Source: Streptococcus oralis subsp. dentisani
Lineage (GTDB): Bacteria; Bacillota; Bacilli; Lactobacillales; Streptococcaceae
Assembly (NCBI RefSeq): GCF_007475365.1
Contig: NZ_CP034442.1
Coordinates: forward strand, 1,791,001 to 1,855,000
DNA: 64,000 nt
Direction: 5' to 3'
In this document: piece after piece, positions 27,272-35,088 of the stretch
How the letters are laid out: every line of letters starts with the position of its first letter
How positions within the stretch are numbered: position 1 is the stretch's first letter
The notes under the pieces: generated by a model
Database searches by the model: none
Seen by the model: only the letters and a program-made list of their open reading frames with translations
Told to the model about the DNA's origin: nothing
Program-made: the position numbers and the translations under genes

Positions 27272-28180
27272 ATGCTATTTGTGGAGAAAAAGCTAGGTCA
27301 TAATTGTACCTGGATAGACCTTGATGTGGACAAGATTAAAAATATGGAAGATCTTTCTGACGTCTATGGATTGGACAAGGAAACCATTGAGTATGCTCTA
27401 GATAGAAATGAACGAGCCCATATGGATTATAACCGTGAAACGGGGACGGTAACCTTTATTTATAATGTTCTTGATTTAGAAAAAGACAAAGAATATTATG
27501 AAGCGATTCCGATGACCTTTATCGTTGAAAAACAACGGCTGATTACTATTAGCAATCACAAGAATACTTATGTGATTAAACGTATGGCAACCTATCTTGA
27601 AAGCCATGAAATTATTTCAATCTACAAATTTCTTTTTGCCAGTTTAGAGATTATTAGCAATGCTTACTATCCAGTTATTGAAGAGATGGATAAAAGTAAG
27701 GATGAAATCAGTGCACTTCTTCGTCAAAAAACAACTAAAAAAAATCTTTTTGCCCTCTCTGACTTGGAAACCGGTATGGTTTACTTGACAGCTGCTGCCA
27801 AACAAAATCGTCTCCTCTTGGAACATATCCAAGGGCATGCTCTTTATCGCAATCTTAATGAGGTAGAAAGAGAGCAGTTTGATGATGCTATGATTGAAGC
27901 GCATCAGTTGGTTTCGATGACAGACTTGATTTCTCAAGTTTTGCAACAACTCTCAGCCTCTTACAACAACATCCTAAATAATAATTTGAATGATAATTTG
28001 ACAACTTTGACCATTATCTCAGTCTTGCTGGCTATCCTTGCGGTTATTACAGGGTTCTTCGGAATGAATGTTCCTTTACCGTTTACAGATGAACCAAATG
28101 CTTGGATTTATATTTTGATAGCTAGTCTCATTTTATGGGCAGTCTTAGCCCAATGTTTAAAGAAAATTGCTAGAAATTAA
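27272..28180 (+). CDS. corA: CorA family magnesium/divalent cation transporter
   Basis: A 302-residue protein with a long soluble N-terminal domain (residues 1-240) and two C-terminal membrane helices. The signature FGMNVPLP follows the first helix near residue 265 and defines the CorA pore. ATG at 27272 follows AAAGGAG closely; a GTG three codons in is a possible alternative. It is 17 bases upstream of yqeG and may be co-transcribed with it. Streptococci usually have more than one CorA paralogue, so the ion preference is not settled. Confidence 0.88.
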   Translation: MLFVEKKLGHNCTWIDLDVDKIKNMEDLSDVYGLDKETIEYALDRNERAHMDYNRETGTVTFIYNVLDLEKDKEYYEAIPMTFIVEKQRLITISNHKNTYVIKRMATYLESHEIISIYKFLFASLEIISNAYYPVIEEMDKSKDEISALLRQKTTKKNLFALSDLETGMVYLTAAAKQNRLLLEHIQGHALYRNLNEVEREQFDDAMIEAHQLVSMTDLISQVLQQLSASYNNILNNNLNDNLTTLTIISVLLAILAVITGFFGMNVPLPFTDEPNAWIYILIASLILWAVLAQCLKKIARN

Positions 28181-28197
28181 AAAGAAAAGGAGCCAGA

Positions 28198-28725
28198 ATG
28201 GCGATTGAAAATTACATGCCAGATTTTGCTGTGGAAGCAGTTTATGATCTGACAGTCCCAAGCCTGCAAGCGCAGGGGATCAAGGCTGTTTTGGTCGATT
28301 TGGACAATACCCTCATTGCTTGGAACAACCCTGATGGAACGCCAGAGATGAAGCAATGGCTACATGACCTTCGTGACGCAGGTATTCGTGTCATCTTGGT
28401 CTCAAATAACACCAAAAAACGGGTCCAACGCGCAGTTGAGAAATTTGGAATTGATTACGTTTATTGGGCCTTGAAGCCCTTCACATTTGGGATTGACCGT
28501 GCCATGAAGGAATTCCACTACGAGAAAAATGAAGTGGTCATGGTCGGCGACCAACTCATGACGGATATTCGGGCCGCGCATCGTGCAGGCATTCGCTCAA
28601 TCTTGGTCAAACCCTTGGTCCAACACGACTCTATTAAAACGCAGATTAACCGAGCTCGCGAGCGCCGTGTCATGCGCAAAATCACTGAAAAGTACGGACC
28701 GATTACATATAAAAAAGGAATTTAA
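28198..28725 (+). CDS. yqeG: YqeG family HAD-type phosphatase
   Basis: A 175-residue HAD-superfamily protein of the YqeG IIIA type. The nucleophile motif VDLDNTLI (residues 31-38), motif II SNN (near 66) and the GDQLMTDI acidic motif (near 119) are intact, so phosphatase activity is likely; the substrate is unknown. AAAGGAG precedes the start. It opens the conserved yqeG-yqeH-yhbY-nadD-yqeK-rsfS-yqeM order of Firmicutes. Confidence 0.92.
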   Translation: MAIENYMPDFAVEAVYDLTVPSLQAQGIKAVLVDLDNTLIAWNNPDGTPEMKQWLHDLRDAGIRVILVSNNTKKRVQRAVEKFGIDYVYWALKPFTFGIDRAMKEFHYEKNEVVMVGDQLMTDIRAAHRAGIRSILVKPLVQHDSIKTQINRARERRVMRKITEKYGPITYKKGI

Positions 28726-28727
28726 CT

Positions 28728-29834
28728 ATGGAAGAAATTCTCTGTATTGGTTGTGGAGCAACCATTCAGACGACAGACAAGACTGGTCTTGGATTTACAC
28801 CCCAGTCGGCACTTGAAAAAGGGTTGGAGACTGGTGAAGTTTATTGCCAACGCTGTTTCCGTCTCCGCCATTACAATGAAATCACGGATGTGCAGTTGAC
28901 GGATGATGATTTCCTCAAACTCTTGCACGAGGTAGGAGACAGTGATGCCTTAGTGGTCAATGTCATAGATATTTTTGACTTTAATGGCTCTGTCATCCCA
29001 GGCTTACCGCGCTTTGTATCGGGCAATGATGTCCTCTTGGTCGGAAATAAGAAAGATATCCTGCCCAAATCAGTTAAACCGGGCAAGATTAGCCAGTGGC
29101 TCATGGAGCGTGCCCACGAAGAAGGACTTCGCCCTGTGGATGTCGTCCTGACTTCGGCTCAGAATAAGCATGCTATTAAGGAAGTCATTGACAAGATTGA
29201 ACACTACCGTAAGGGCCGCGATGTCTACGTAGTTGGGGTAACCAACGTTGGAAAGTCAACTCTCATCAACGCTATTATCCAAGAAATCACAGGTGACCAG
29301 AATGTCATCACGACGTCACGCTTCCCAGGGACAACCTTGGACAAGATTGAGATCCCGCTTGACGACGGGTCTTATATCTACGATACGCCGGGGATTATCC
29401 ACCGCCACCAGATGGCCCACTACTTGACGGCTAAAAACCTCAAGTATGTCAGCCCTAAAAAGGAAATCAAGCCCAAAACTTATCAGCTTAACCCTGAACA
29501 AACCCTGTTTCTAGGTGGTCTCGGACGCTTTGACTTTATATCAGGAGAAAAGCAAGGATTTACTGCTTTCTTTGACAATGAACTCAAACTCCACCGTACC
29601 AAGCTAGAAGGCGCTAGTGCCTTTTATGACAAGCACCTCGGAACTCTTCTCACACCACCAAATAGCAAGGAAAAAGAAGATTTTCCAAAACTAGTCCAAC
29701 ATGTATTTACCATCAAGGACAAGACTGACCTAGTCATCTCAGGACTCGGCTGGATTCGCGTAACAAGCAGCGCCAAAGTCGCCGTCTGGGCACCAGAAGG
29801 CGTCGCCGTCGTCACACGAAAAGCAATCATTTAA
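28728..29834 (+). CDS. yqeH: ribosome biogenesis GTPase YqeH (circularly permuted)
   Basis: Needed for 30S subunit assembly. The 368-residue protein has an N-terminal zinc finger (CIGCG at residues 5-9 and CQRC near 38-41) and a circularly permuted GTPase domain: the G4-like NKKD (near 108) comes before the P-loop GVTNVGKST (near 170) and the G3 DTPG (near 221). The C-terminal region binds RNA in relatives. It starts two bases after yqeG. Confidence 0.95.
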   Translation: MEEILCIGCGATIQTTDKTGLGFTPQSALEKGLETGEVYCQRCFRLRHYNEITDVQLTDDDFLKLLHEVGDSDALVVNVIDIFDFNGSVIPGLPRFVSGNDVLLVGNKKDILPKSVKPGKISQWLMERAHEEGLRPVDVVLTSAQNKHAIKEVIDKIEHYRKGRDVYVVGVTNVGKSTLINAIIQEITGDQNVITTSRFPGTTLDKIEIPLDDGSYIYDTPGIIHRHQMAHYLTAKNLKYVSPKKEIKPKTYQLNPEQTLFLGGLGRFDFISGEKQGFTAFFDNELKLHRTKLEGASAFYDKHLGTLLTPPNSKEKEDFPKLVQHVFTIKDKTDLVISGLGWIRVTSSAKVAVWAPEGVAVVTRKAII

Positions 29835-29869
29835 AATAAAATCGCTGAGCGAACAAAGTGAGCTCATAC

Positions 29870-30030
29870 AGAGATAGTTATTGCCGTGGTGTGATTGTCA
29901 ATCGTTAGATTGGCAAGGGGAACAATTGAGACCAAGGCTCAATTGTGAGGTCAGGAAATCCATTTTTCAAAGATGAGATCTTTGGAAAATTAGTTCCGAC
30001 CGTCCCTCACCACCTAAAATAACTATCAAA
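29870..30030. repeat. structured multi-arm inverted repeat between yqeH and yhbY
   Basis: This non-coding stretch folds on itself. An outer stem pairs GATAGTTATT (29873-29882) with AATAACTATC (30018-30027) and GTGGTGTGA (29886-29894) with TCACCAC (30007-30013). Inside are three arms: TTGTCAATC/GATTGGCAA (29895-29903 with 29908-29916), CAATTGAG/CTCAATTG (29923-29930 with 29938-29945) and TTTTCAAAGAT/ATCTTTGGAAAA (29964-29974 with 29978-29989). The third sits on GGTCAGGAA/TTCCGACC. It could be a structured RNA in the yqeH-yhbY message or a non-autonomous repeat element. I do not recognise the family. Confidence 0.75.
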
Positions 30031-30047
30031 AAATAAGGAAGAAAATT

Positions 30048-30359
30048 ATGTCATTAACATCGAAACAACGTGCCTTCCTCAACAGCCAGGCACACACCCT
30101 CAAACCTATCATCCAAATCGGGAAAAATGGACTTAACGACCAAATCAAAACAAGTGTTCGTCAGGCTCTTGACGCCCGCGAATTGATTAAAGTCACGCTC
30201 TTACAAAACACAGATGAAAACATCCACGAAGTAGCTGAAATCTTGGAAGAAGAAATTGGTGTGGATACTGTCCAAAAAATCGGACGCATCTTGATCTTGT
30301 TTAAACAATCCAGCAGGAAAGAAAATCGCAAGATTTCCAAGAAAGTCAAAGAAATCTAA
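30048..30359 (+). CDS. yhbY: ribosome assembly RNA-binding protein YhbY (CRM domain)
   Basis: A 103-residue CRM-domain protein (yqeI in Bacillus) associated with the pre-50S subunit. The domain core PIIQIGKNGLNDQIKTSVRQALDA carries the conserved GKNGL loop, and the C-terminus is basic. AAGGAAG lies before the ATG. It follows the structured intergenic element and precedes nadD. Confidence 0.93.
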   Translation: MSLTSKQRAFLNSQAHTLKPIIQIGKNGLNDQIKTSVRQALDARELIKVTLLQNTDENIHEVAEILEEEIGVDTVQKIGRILILFKQSSRKENRKISKKVKEI

Positions 30360-30411
30360 AAAAGACATTCCAAGGAACGGTTTTTACAGAGAATTAAAGG
30401 AAGACGAGCCT

Positions 30412-31042
30412 ATGGCAATCGAATTATTGACTCCCTTTACCAAGGTAGAGTTGGAGCCAGAAATCAAGGAGAAAAAAACGCAAACAAGTCGGGATTTTAG
30501 GGGGGAATTTTAACCCCGTTCACCATGCCCATCTTGTTGTGGCGGACCAAGTGCGCCAACAGTTGGGATTGGATCAAGTTCTGCTCATGCCCGAATACCA
30601 ACCACCTCATGTAGATAAAAAAGAAACCATCCCTGAACACCATCGGCTCAAGATGCTTGAATTGGCGATTGAGGGGATCGAAGGACTAGCCATTGAAACC
30701 ATCGAGTTAGAGCGCAAGGGCATTTCCTACACCTACGACACAATGAAAATCTTGACCGAACAACATCCAGATACGGATTATTACTTCATTATCGGGGTTG
30801 ATATGGTGGACTATCTGCCCAAGTGGTACCGAATTGATGAGCTGGTCGACATGGTTCAGTTTGTAGGGGTTCAACGCCCGCGCTACAAGGCAGGAACTTC
30901 CTATCCAGTTATCTGGGTGGATGTGCCTCTCATGGATATCTCATCCAGCATGGTGCGTGACTTCATTGCCCAAGGTCGGAAACCTAACTTTCTCCTACCT
31001 CAGCCAGTGCTAGACTACATCGAGAAGGAGGGGCTTTACTGA
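30412..31042 (+). pseudogene. nadD: nicotinate-nucleotide adenylyltransferase, frameshifted
   Basis: NadD makes nicotinate adenine dinucleotide, a step of NAD synthesis usually essential. From the ATG at 30412 the frame reads MAIELLTPFTK... for 33 residues and stops at 30511-30513. One base further on, the frame continues as QVGILGGNFNPVHHAH, the nucleotide-binding signature, to a normal C-terminus with the SSSMVRDF motif near the end. The shift lies in seven A's (30472-30478); six would restore one 209-residue protein. The in-frame GTG at 30539 starts after the signature and cannot give an active enzyme. A sequencing error, a true mutation or slippage at the A-tract are all possible. It is coupled to yqeK by a one-base overlap. 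Confidence 0.9.
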
Positions 31043-31635
31043 TGGCCTACCAAGACTATATCAACTGTTCCCGTGAGGTTTTGTTGGAAAGAATGGCAGA
31101 GCTTCTACCTGAAAAACGTTTAACCCATTGTCTGGGTGTAGAGCGTGCAGCCATTGAACTTGCAGAACGATTCGGAGTGGATGCCGATAAAGCAGGTCTA
31201 GCAGGCCTCCTTCATGACTATGCTAAAAAGTTGTCAGATCAGGAATTTCTAGACTTGATTGACCGTTACCGGCTAGATCCTGACCTCAAAAATTGGGGCA
31301 ATAATGTCTGGCATGGCATGGTTGGCATCTACAAGATTCAGGAAGATTTGGATTTGCATGATCCAGAAATCCTGCGAGCTATTGAAATCCATACAGTCGG
31401 AGCTGGTCAGATGACCGATCTAGACAAGGTCATCTATGTCGCAGACTACATTGAGCACAACCGCGCCTTTCCAGGTGTGGATGTGGCGCGTGAAATTGCT
31501 GAGCTATCGCTCAATAAGGCAGTGGCCTACGAAACAGCTCGTACCGTGGAGCATCTAGCTCATCAGGGATTCCCCATCTATCCCCAAACCCTGGAAACCT
31601 ATAACGCCTTTGTGCACTATTTGAAAGAGGACTAA
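31042..31635 (+). CDS. yqeK: YqeK, HD-domain bis(5'-nucleosyl)-tetraphosphatase (symmetrical)
   Basis: A 197-residue HD-domain phosphohydrolase. The histidines of the metal site are visible in [11 protein letters not shown] (near 31), LLHDYAK (near 57), VWHGMVG and IEIHTVG. Family members hydrolyse Ap4A to ADP. The start codon overlaps the nadD stop by one base, as in other Firmicutes. Confidence 0.93.
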   Translation: MAYQDYINCSREVLLERMAELLPEKRLTHCLGVERAAIELAERFGVDADKAGLAGLLHDYAKKLSDQEFLDLIDRYRLDPDLKNWGNNVWHGMVGIYKIQEDLDLHDPEILRAIEIHTVGAGQMTDLDKVIYVADYIEHNRAFPGVDVAREIAELSLNKAVAYETARTVEHLAHQGFPIYPQTLETYNAFVHYLKED

Positions 31636-31989
<354 letters not shown>

Positions 31990-32494
31990 AAGATGACTGG
32001 AACTTCGGATGGGAATTGCTTTGAAATTCGACAATGTATTGAGATTGTTCTTATTTTGAGTAGGAAGTGAGAGATTGCCGAGACTTTCCGTTGTGATAAA
32101 AGTTCTTGAAATATTAATGTTTCAAGAACTCGGGAGTTTTGAGAGTAAAACAGTTCGGGGAACTGTTTTACTCTGAGTTTAGAGATGAAAAACGAAGGGC
32201 TCAAAACTAAGTCTTGGAACTTCGAAGAAGGTCGCAGACGTCCGAAATCACCTAAGGAAAGTCTTAAAAAGACTTTGTCTTCAATCGAACTCAGTTGCAG
32301 TCAACTGGGTTTATTTGCTTATTTTAGAAAATTGATGGAAAGGTGAGGGCGTCGTGTTTTGTTCATATCGAAACTGAACACGAGCTAAAAGCTACGAGAA
32401 AAAGAGTAACTTCCTTTGTATCTGACGATACAGCAGAAAGTTTCCTATTTTTTCCTTGCTTTTAACGCTCTTTGTATCTTAGAAAGGATTTGAA
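31990..32494. repeat. hairpin-rich non-coding region between rsfS and yqeM
   Basis: About 500 bases without a gene. I see consecutive inverted repeats: 11-bp AGTTCTTGAAA/TTTCAAGAACT (32101-32111 with 32120-32130); a perfect 14-bp stem (32142-32155 with 32161-32174) nested in AGTTTTGAG/CTCAAAACT (32135-32143 with 32200-32208); AAAGTCTT/AAGACTTT (32258-32265 with 32269-32276); ACTCAGTTG/CAACTGGGT (32289-32297 with 32302-32310); TCGTGTT/AACACGA (32352-32358 with 32378-32384); and GTATC/GATAC near 32418-32431. The word GGAACTTCG occurs at the start and again near 32216. These look like remains of several non-autonomous repeats. No promoter for a gene within the stretch was found. Confidence 0.7.
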
Positions 32495-32584
32495 CCCGTC
32501 CTGTAATCGTCGGAAAATAGATAGCTTAGTCTTGGATCAGGATCCTAAGTCTAAGCTCCTAATTTTCATTCCGATTACGGGCGG
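32495..32584. repeat. 90-bp imperfect palindrome before yqeM
   Basis: The outer arm 32495-32518 pairs with 32562-32584 (CCGTAATCGGAATGAAAAT on the return strand), and the core AGCTTAGTCTTGGATC (32523-32538) pairs with 32541-32557. Almost the whole 90 bases can fold into one long hairpin. It ends seven bases before the -10 box of the yqeM promoter, so it covers the usual -35 position. Confidence 0.8.
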
Positions 32585-32587
32585 ACT

Positions 32588-32596
32588 TGGTATAAT
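32588..32596 (+). promoter_or_regulatory. yqeM promoter giving a nearly leaderless transcript
   Basis: TGGTATAAT (TG at 32588, TATAAT 32591-32596) is a perfect extended -10. The expected start of transcription, about seven bases on, falls on the ATG at 32601, so the message should have no ribosome binding site. Confidence 0.75.
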
Positions 32597-32600
32597 GAAT

Positions 32601-33341
32601 ATGGCGACTTATGAAACCTTTGCGGCTGTTTACGATGCTGTGATGGACGATAGTTTATACGATAAATGGACGGATTTTTCTCTGCGTCATTTGCCTAAGA
32701 CCAAGGAGAGAAAGAAACTCTTGGAGCTGGCTTGTGGAACAGGCATCCAGTCTGTCCGCTTTTCTCAGGCTGGTTTTGATGTGACGGGGCTTGATTTAAG
32801 CGCGGATATGTTGAAGATTGCGGAGAAGAGAGCGGCTTCAGCCAAGCAAAAGATTGATTTTATTGAAGGCAATATGCTGGATTTATCCAAGGCAGGTAAA
32901 TATGATTTTGTCACTTGCTATTCGGATTCTATTTGCTACATGCAGGATGAGGTGGAAGTAGGGGACGTCTTTAAGGAAGTGTATAATGCCCTCAACGAAG
33001 ATGGAGTATTTATCTTTGATGTACATTCGACCTACCAGACAGATGAAGTTTTTCCAGGCTATTCTTACCATGAAAATGCGGAAGATTTTGCCATGCTTTG
33101 GGACACCTATGAGGACGAAGCACCTCACTCCATCGTGCATGAGTTGACCTTCTTTATCAAGGAGGCTGACGGTTCCTTTAGTCGCCACGATGAAGTGCAT
33201 GAGGAGCGGACCTATGAGGTCTTGACCTATGATATATTGCTGGAACAGGCTGGTTTCAAGTTCTTCAAACTCTATTCGGACTTTGAGGATAAGGAGCCAA
33301 CAGAGACAAGTACCCGTTGGTTTTTTGTAGCTCAGAAGTAG
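32601..33341 (+). CDS. yqeM: class I SAM-dependent methyltransferase YqeM
   Basis: A 246-residue methyltransferase with motif I LELACGTGIQS (near residue 40), an acidic residue at the end of the next strand (GLDLS), and motif II/III segments FVTCYSDSICYM and VFIFDVHS. The start at 32601 (MATYETFAAVYDAVMDD) matches the conserved N-terminus; upstream codons overlap the promoter and the palindrome. The substrate is unknown. It sits between rsfS and tmcAL as in related streptococci. Confidence 0.9.
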   Translation: MATYETFAAVYDAVMDDSLYDKWTDFSLRHLPKTKERKKLLELACGTGIQSVRFSQAGFDVTGLDLSADMLKIAEKRAASAKQKIDFIEGNMLDLSKAGKYDFVTCYSDSICYMQDEVEVGDVFKEVYNALNEDGVFIFDVHSTYQTDEVFPGYSYHENAEDFAMLWDTYEDEAPHSIVHELTFFIKEADGSFSRHDEVHEERTYEVLTYDILLEQAGFKFFKLYSDFEDKEPTETSTRWFFVAQK

Positions 33342-33350
33342 GAGAACATC

Positions 33351-34463
33351 ATGACCATCACAGGTATTATCGCGGAGTTCAACCCTTTTCATAATGGCCA
33401 CAAATACCTGCTTGAGCAGACGAAGGGGTTGAAAATTGTGGCCATGTCTGGAAATTTCATGCAACGAGGAGAGCCGGCTATCGTGGACAAGTGGACACGG
33501 GCTCAGATGGCGCTTGAAAATGGAGCGGATCTGGTAGTGGAATTGCCCTTTTTAGTCAGTGTTCAGGCGGCAGATTTCTTTGGCCAAGGAGCTGTGGATA
33601 TCTTGGCTCACTTGGGCATTGATACTCTAGCTTTCGGGACAGAGGAAGTTCTGGATTATCAAAAGATATCTGACTTATACACAGAGCAAGGTACTGAGAT
33701 GGAGAAATTTGTGGAAAATTTGCCTGATTCATTATCTTATCCCCAGAAAACTCAAGCCATGTGGAAGGAATTTGCTGGTCTTGATTTTTCAGGCAATACC
33801 CCCAATCATGTCCTTGCTCTTGCATATGCCAAGGCGGTTGCTGGACGAAACATCAAACTGCATCCAATTCAGCGTCAGGGAGCGGGTTACCATTCTGTGG
33901 ACAAGGATGTGGATTTTGCCTCAGCGACAGCCCTCCGTCAGCACCAGAGGGACAAAGATTTTTTGGAACGCTTTATGCCTTCTGTTGCCCTCTTTGAGCA
34001 AGCCAGTAAGGTGAGCTGGGATGACTATTTTCCCTTGCTCCGCTATCAAATCTTGTCAAATCCTGACCTAACCACCATCTATCAGGTCAATCAAGAAATG
34101 GCAGTGCGCATCAAGGAAGCTATCAAAACAGCCCAGTCTGTTGACGAATTGGTAGAGGTGGTTGCGACCAAACGCTACACCAAGGCGCGTGTCAGACGCC
34201 TCTTGACCTATATCTTGGTGCAGGCCAGAGAAAGTGACTTGCCAGAAGGCCTCCATGTCCTTGGCTTTACCGAAAAAGGCAGACAACATCTCAAGTCTCT
34301 GAAAGGGCAGATCCATCTAGTCAGCCGAATTGGCAAAGAACCTTGGGATGCTATGACTCAAAAGGCAGACCAGATTTACCGACTAGGACACCCAAGTATA
34401 GCAGAGCAGAATTTTGGTCGAGTGCCGATTAGAATGGAAATAAGTGGAAACTGTAGTGGGTGA
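33351..34463 (+). CDS. tmcAL: tRNA(Met) cytidine acetate ligase (YlbM)
   Basis: Acetylates C34 of elongator tRNA(Met), using acetate and ATP, to ensure correct AUG decoding. The 370-residue protein opens with the nucleotidyltransferase signature [13 protein letters not shown] (residues 5-17), followed by [16 protein letters not shown] and the [11 protein letters not shown] tRNA-binding part near 280. AGGAG lies nine bases before the start. The end carries a few extra residues (SGNCSG) that may reflect the nearby IS remnant altering the 3' end. Confidence 0.92.
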   Translation: MTITGIIAEFNPFHNGHKYLLEQTKGLKIVAMSGNFMQRGEPAIVDKWTRAQMALENGADLVVELPFLVSVQAADFFGQGAVDILAHLGIDTLAFGTEEVLDYQKISDLYTEQGTEMEKFVENLPDSLSYPQKTQAMWKEFAGLDFSGNTPNHVLALAYAKAVAGRNIKLHPIQRQGAGYHSVDKDVDFASATALRQHQRDKDFLERFMPSVALFEQASKVSWDDYFPLLRYQILSNPDLTTIYQVNQEMAVRIKEAIKTAQSVDELVEVVATKRYTKARVRRLLTYILVQARESDLPEGLHVLGFTEKGRQHLKSLKGQIHLVSRIGKEPWDAMTQKADQIYRLGHPSIAEQNFGRVPIRMEISGNCSG

Positions 34464-34470
34464 CATATAA

Positions 34471-34846
34471 CGAAGCATAGAGGGAATCAGACTGGTTCTC
34501 TCTTTTGTCATGTTTAAAGCTATGAAAATTTTGGTTTTGACATTGCCAAAGTTCTAACAATCAAAGGCATTTCGTTTAATGACTATGATAAGGTTGATAG
34601 TGGCTTCCCGTTTTGTATGAGAACAGGGTGTTCCAAAGCGTTAATAATCTTGTCCTCATCTGTATCTTTCGAAAACGTCTGAAAAACGATTAAAAGTATG
34701 GAATTTACAAAAGAAATGATCTCTTCTAATGATGGTTTAGTCATTTTTATTGGAAGTATTAATGGGCTTGATTTCGAAAATCGTAAGAGAATTTCAATAG
34801 TTTGAACTTTAAAAGCGAATTTTCTGAAAAAATTAGCTATTTTCAT
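34471..34846 (-). pseudogene. degenerate ISL3-type transposase fragment, left flank of the adhesin gene
   Basis: On the minus strand, translated pieces match the C-terminus of IS1167-like (ISL3 family) transposases as I remember them: FQTFSKDTDEDKIINALE, then after a frameshift EATINLIIVIKRNAF, then after a stop KTKIFIALNMTKERTSLI. Frameshift and internal stop show it is dead. It starts a few bases after tmcAL and is the left partner of a similar remnant beyond the adhesin gene. Confidence 0.75.
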
Positions 34847-34868
34847 TTGTCATTTCGCGTATAATTAC

Positions 34869-34897
34869 TTGAAAAGGGCAATCCGTTTTGGTAAAAT
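34869..34897 (+). promoter_or_regulatory. promoter of the giant adhesin gene
   Basis: -35 TTGAAA (34869-34874), 17-bp spacer, -10 TAAAAT (34892-34897) preceded by TGG (extended). The leader to the start codon at 35089 is about 185 bases. Confidence 0.8.
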
Positions 34898-34970
34898 GAT
34901 AGATGGTATATACTAGATAAAAGCAACTGGTATATCCCAGATGGAATCTGCTTTTTCTGAGTCAAAGGGA

Positions 34971-35059
34971 TAAAAACTGAAACTGACTGCGGTTTTATTA
35001 TTTTGGTTTTGAGAGGCAGCGCAACTACGCTTTGTTAATGGTCATGAGGTTAACAAAGG
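34971..35059 (+). promoter_or_regulatory. folded leader of the adhesin message
   Basis: Two hairpins lie in the untranslated leader: an A/T-rich one near 34971-35000 followed by T residues, like a weak terminator, and TTTGTTAA/TTAACAAA (35031-35038 with 35050-35057) just before the ribosome binding site. A role in control is inference. Confidence 0.4.
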
Positions 35060-35088
35060 GTCGCAATTGGATAAAAGAAAGGAATAGA

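Noticed and set aside
34583..34846. 87-codon minus-strand frame as a real small gene
   Set aside because: Its C-terminal half matches a piece of an ISL3-type transposase and is followed by frameshifts, so it is treated as part of the IS remnant.
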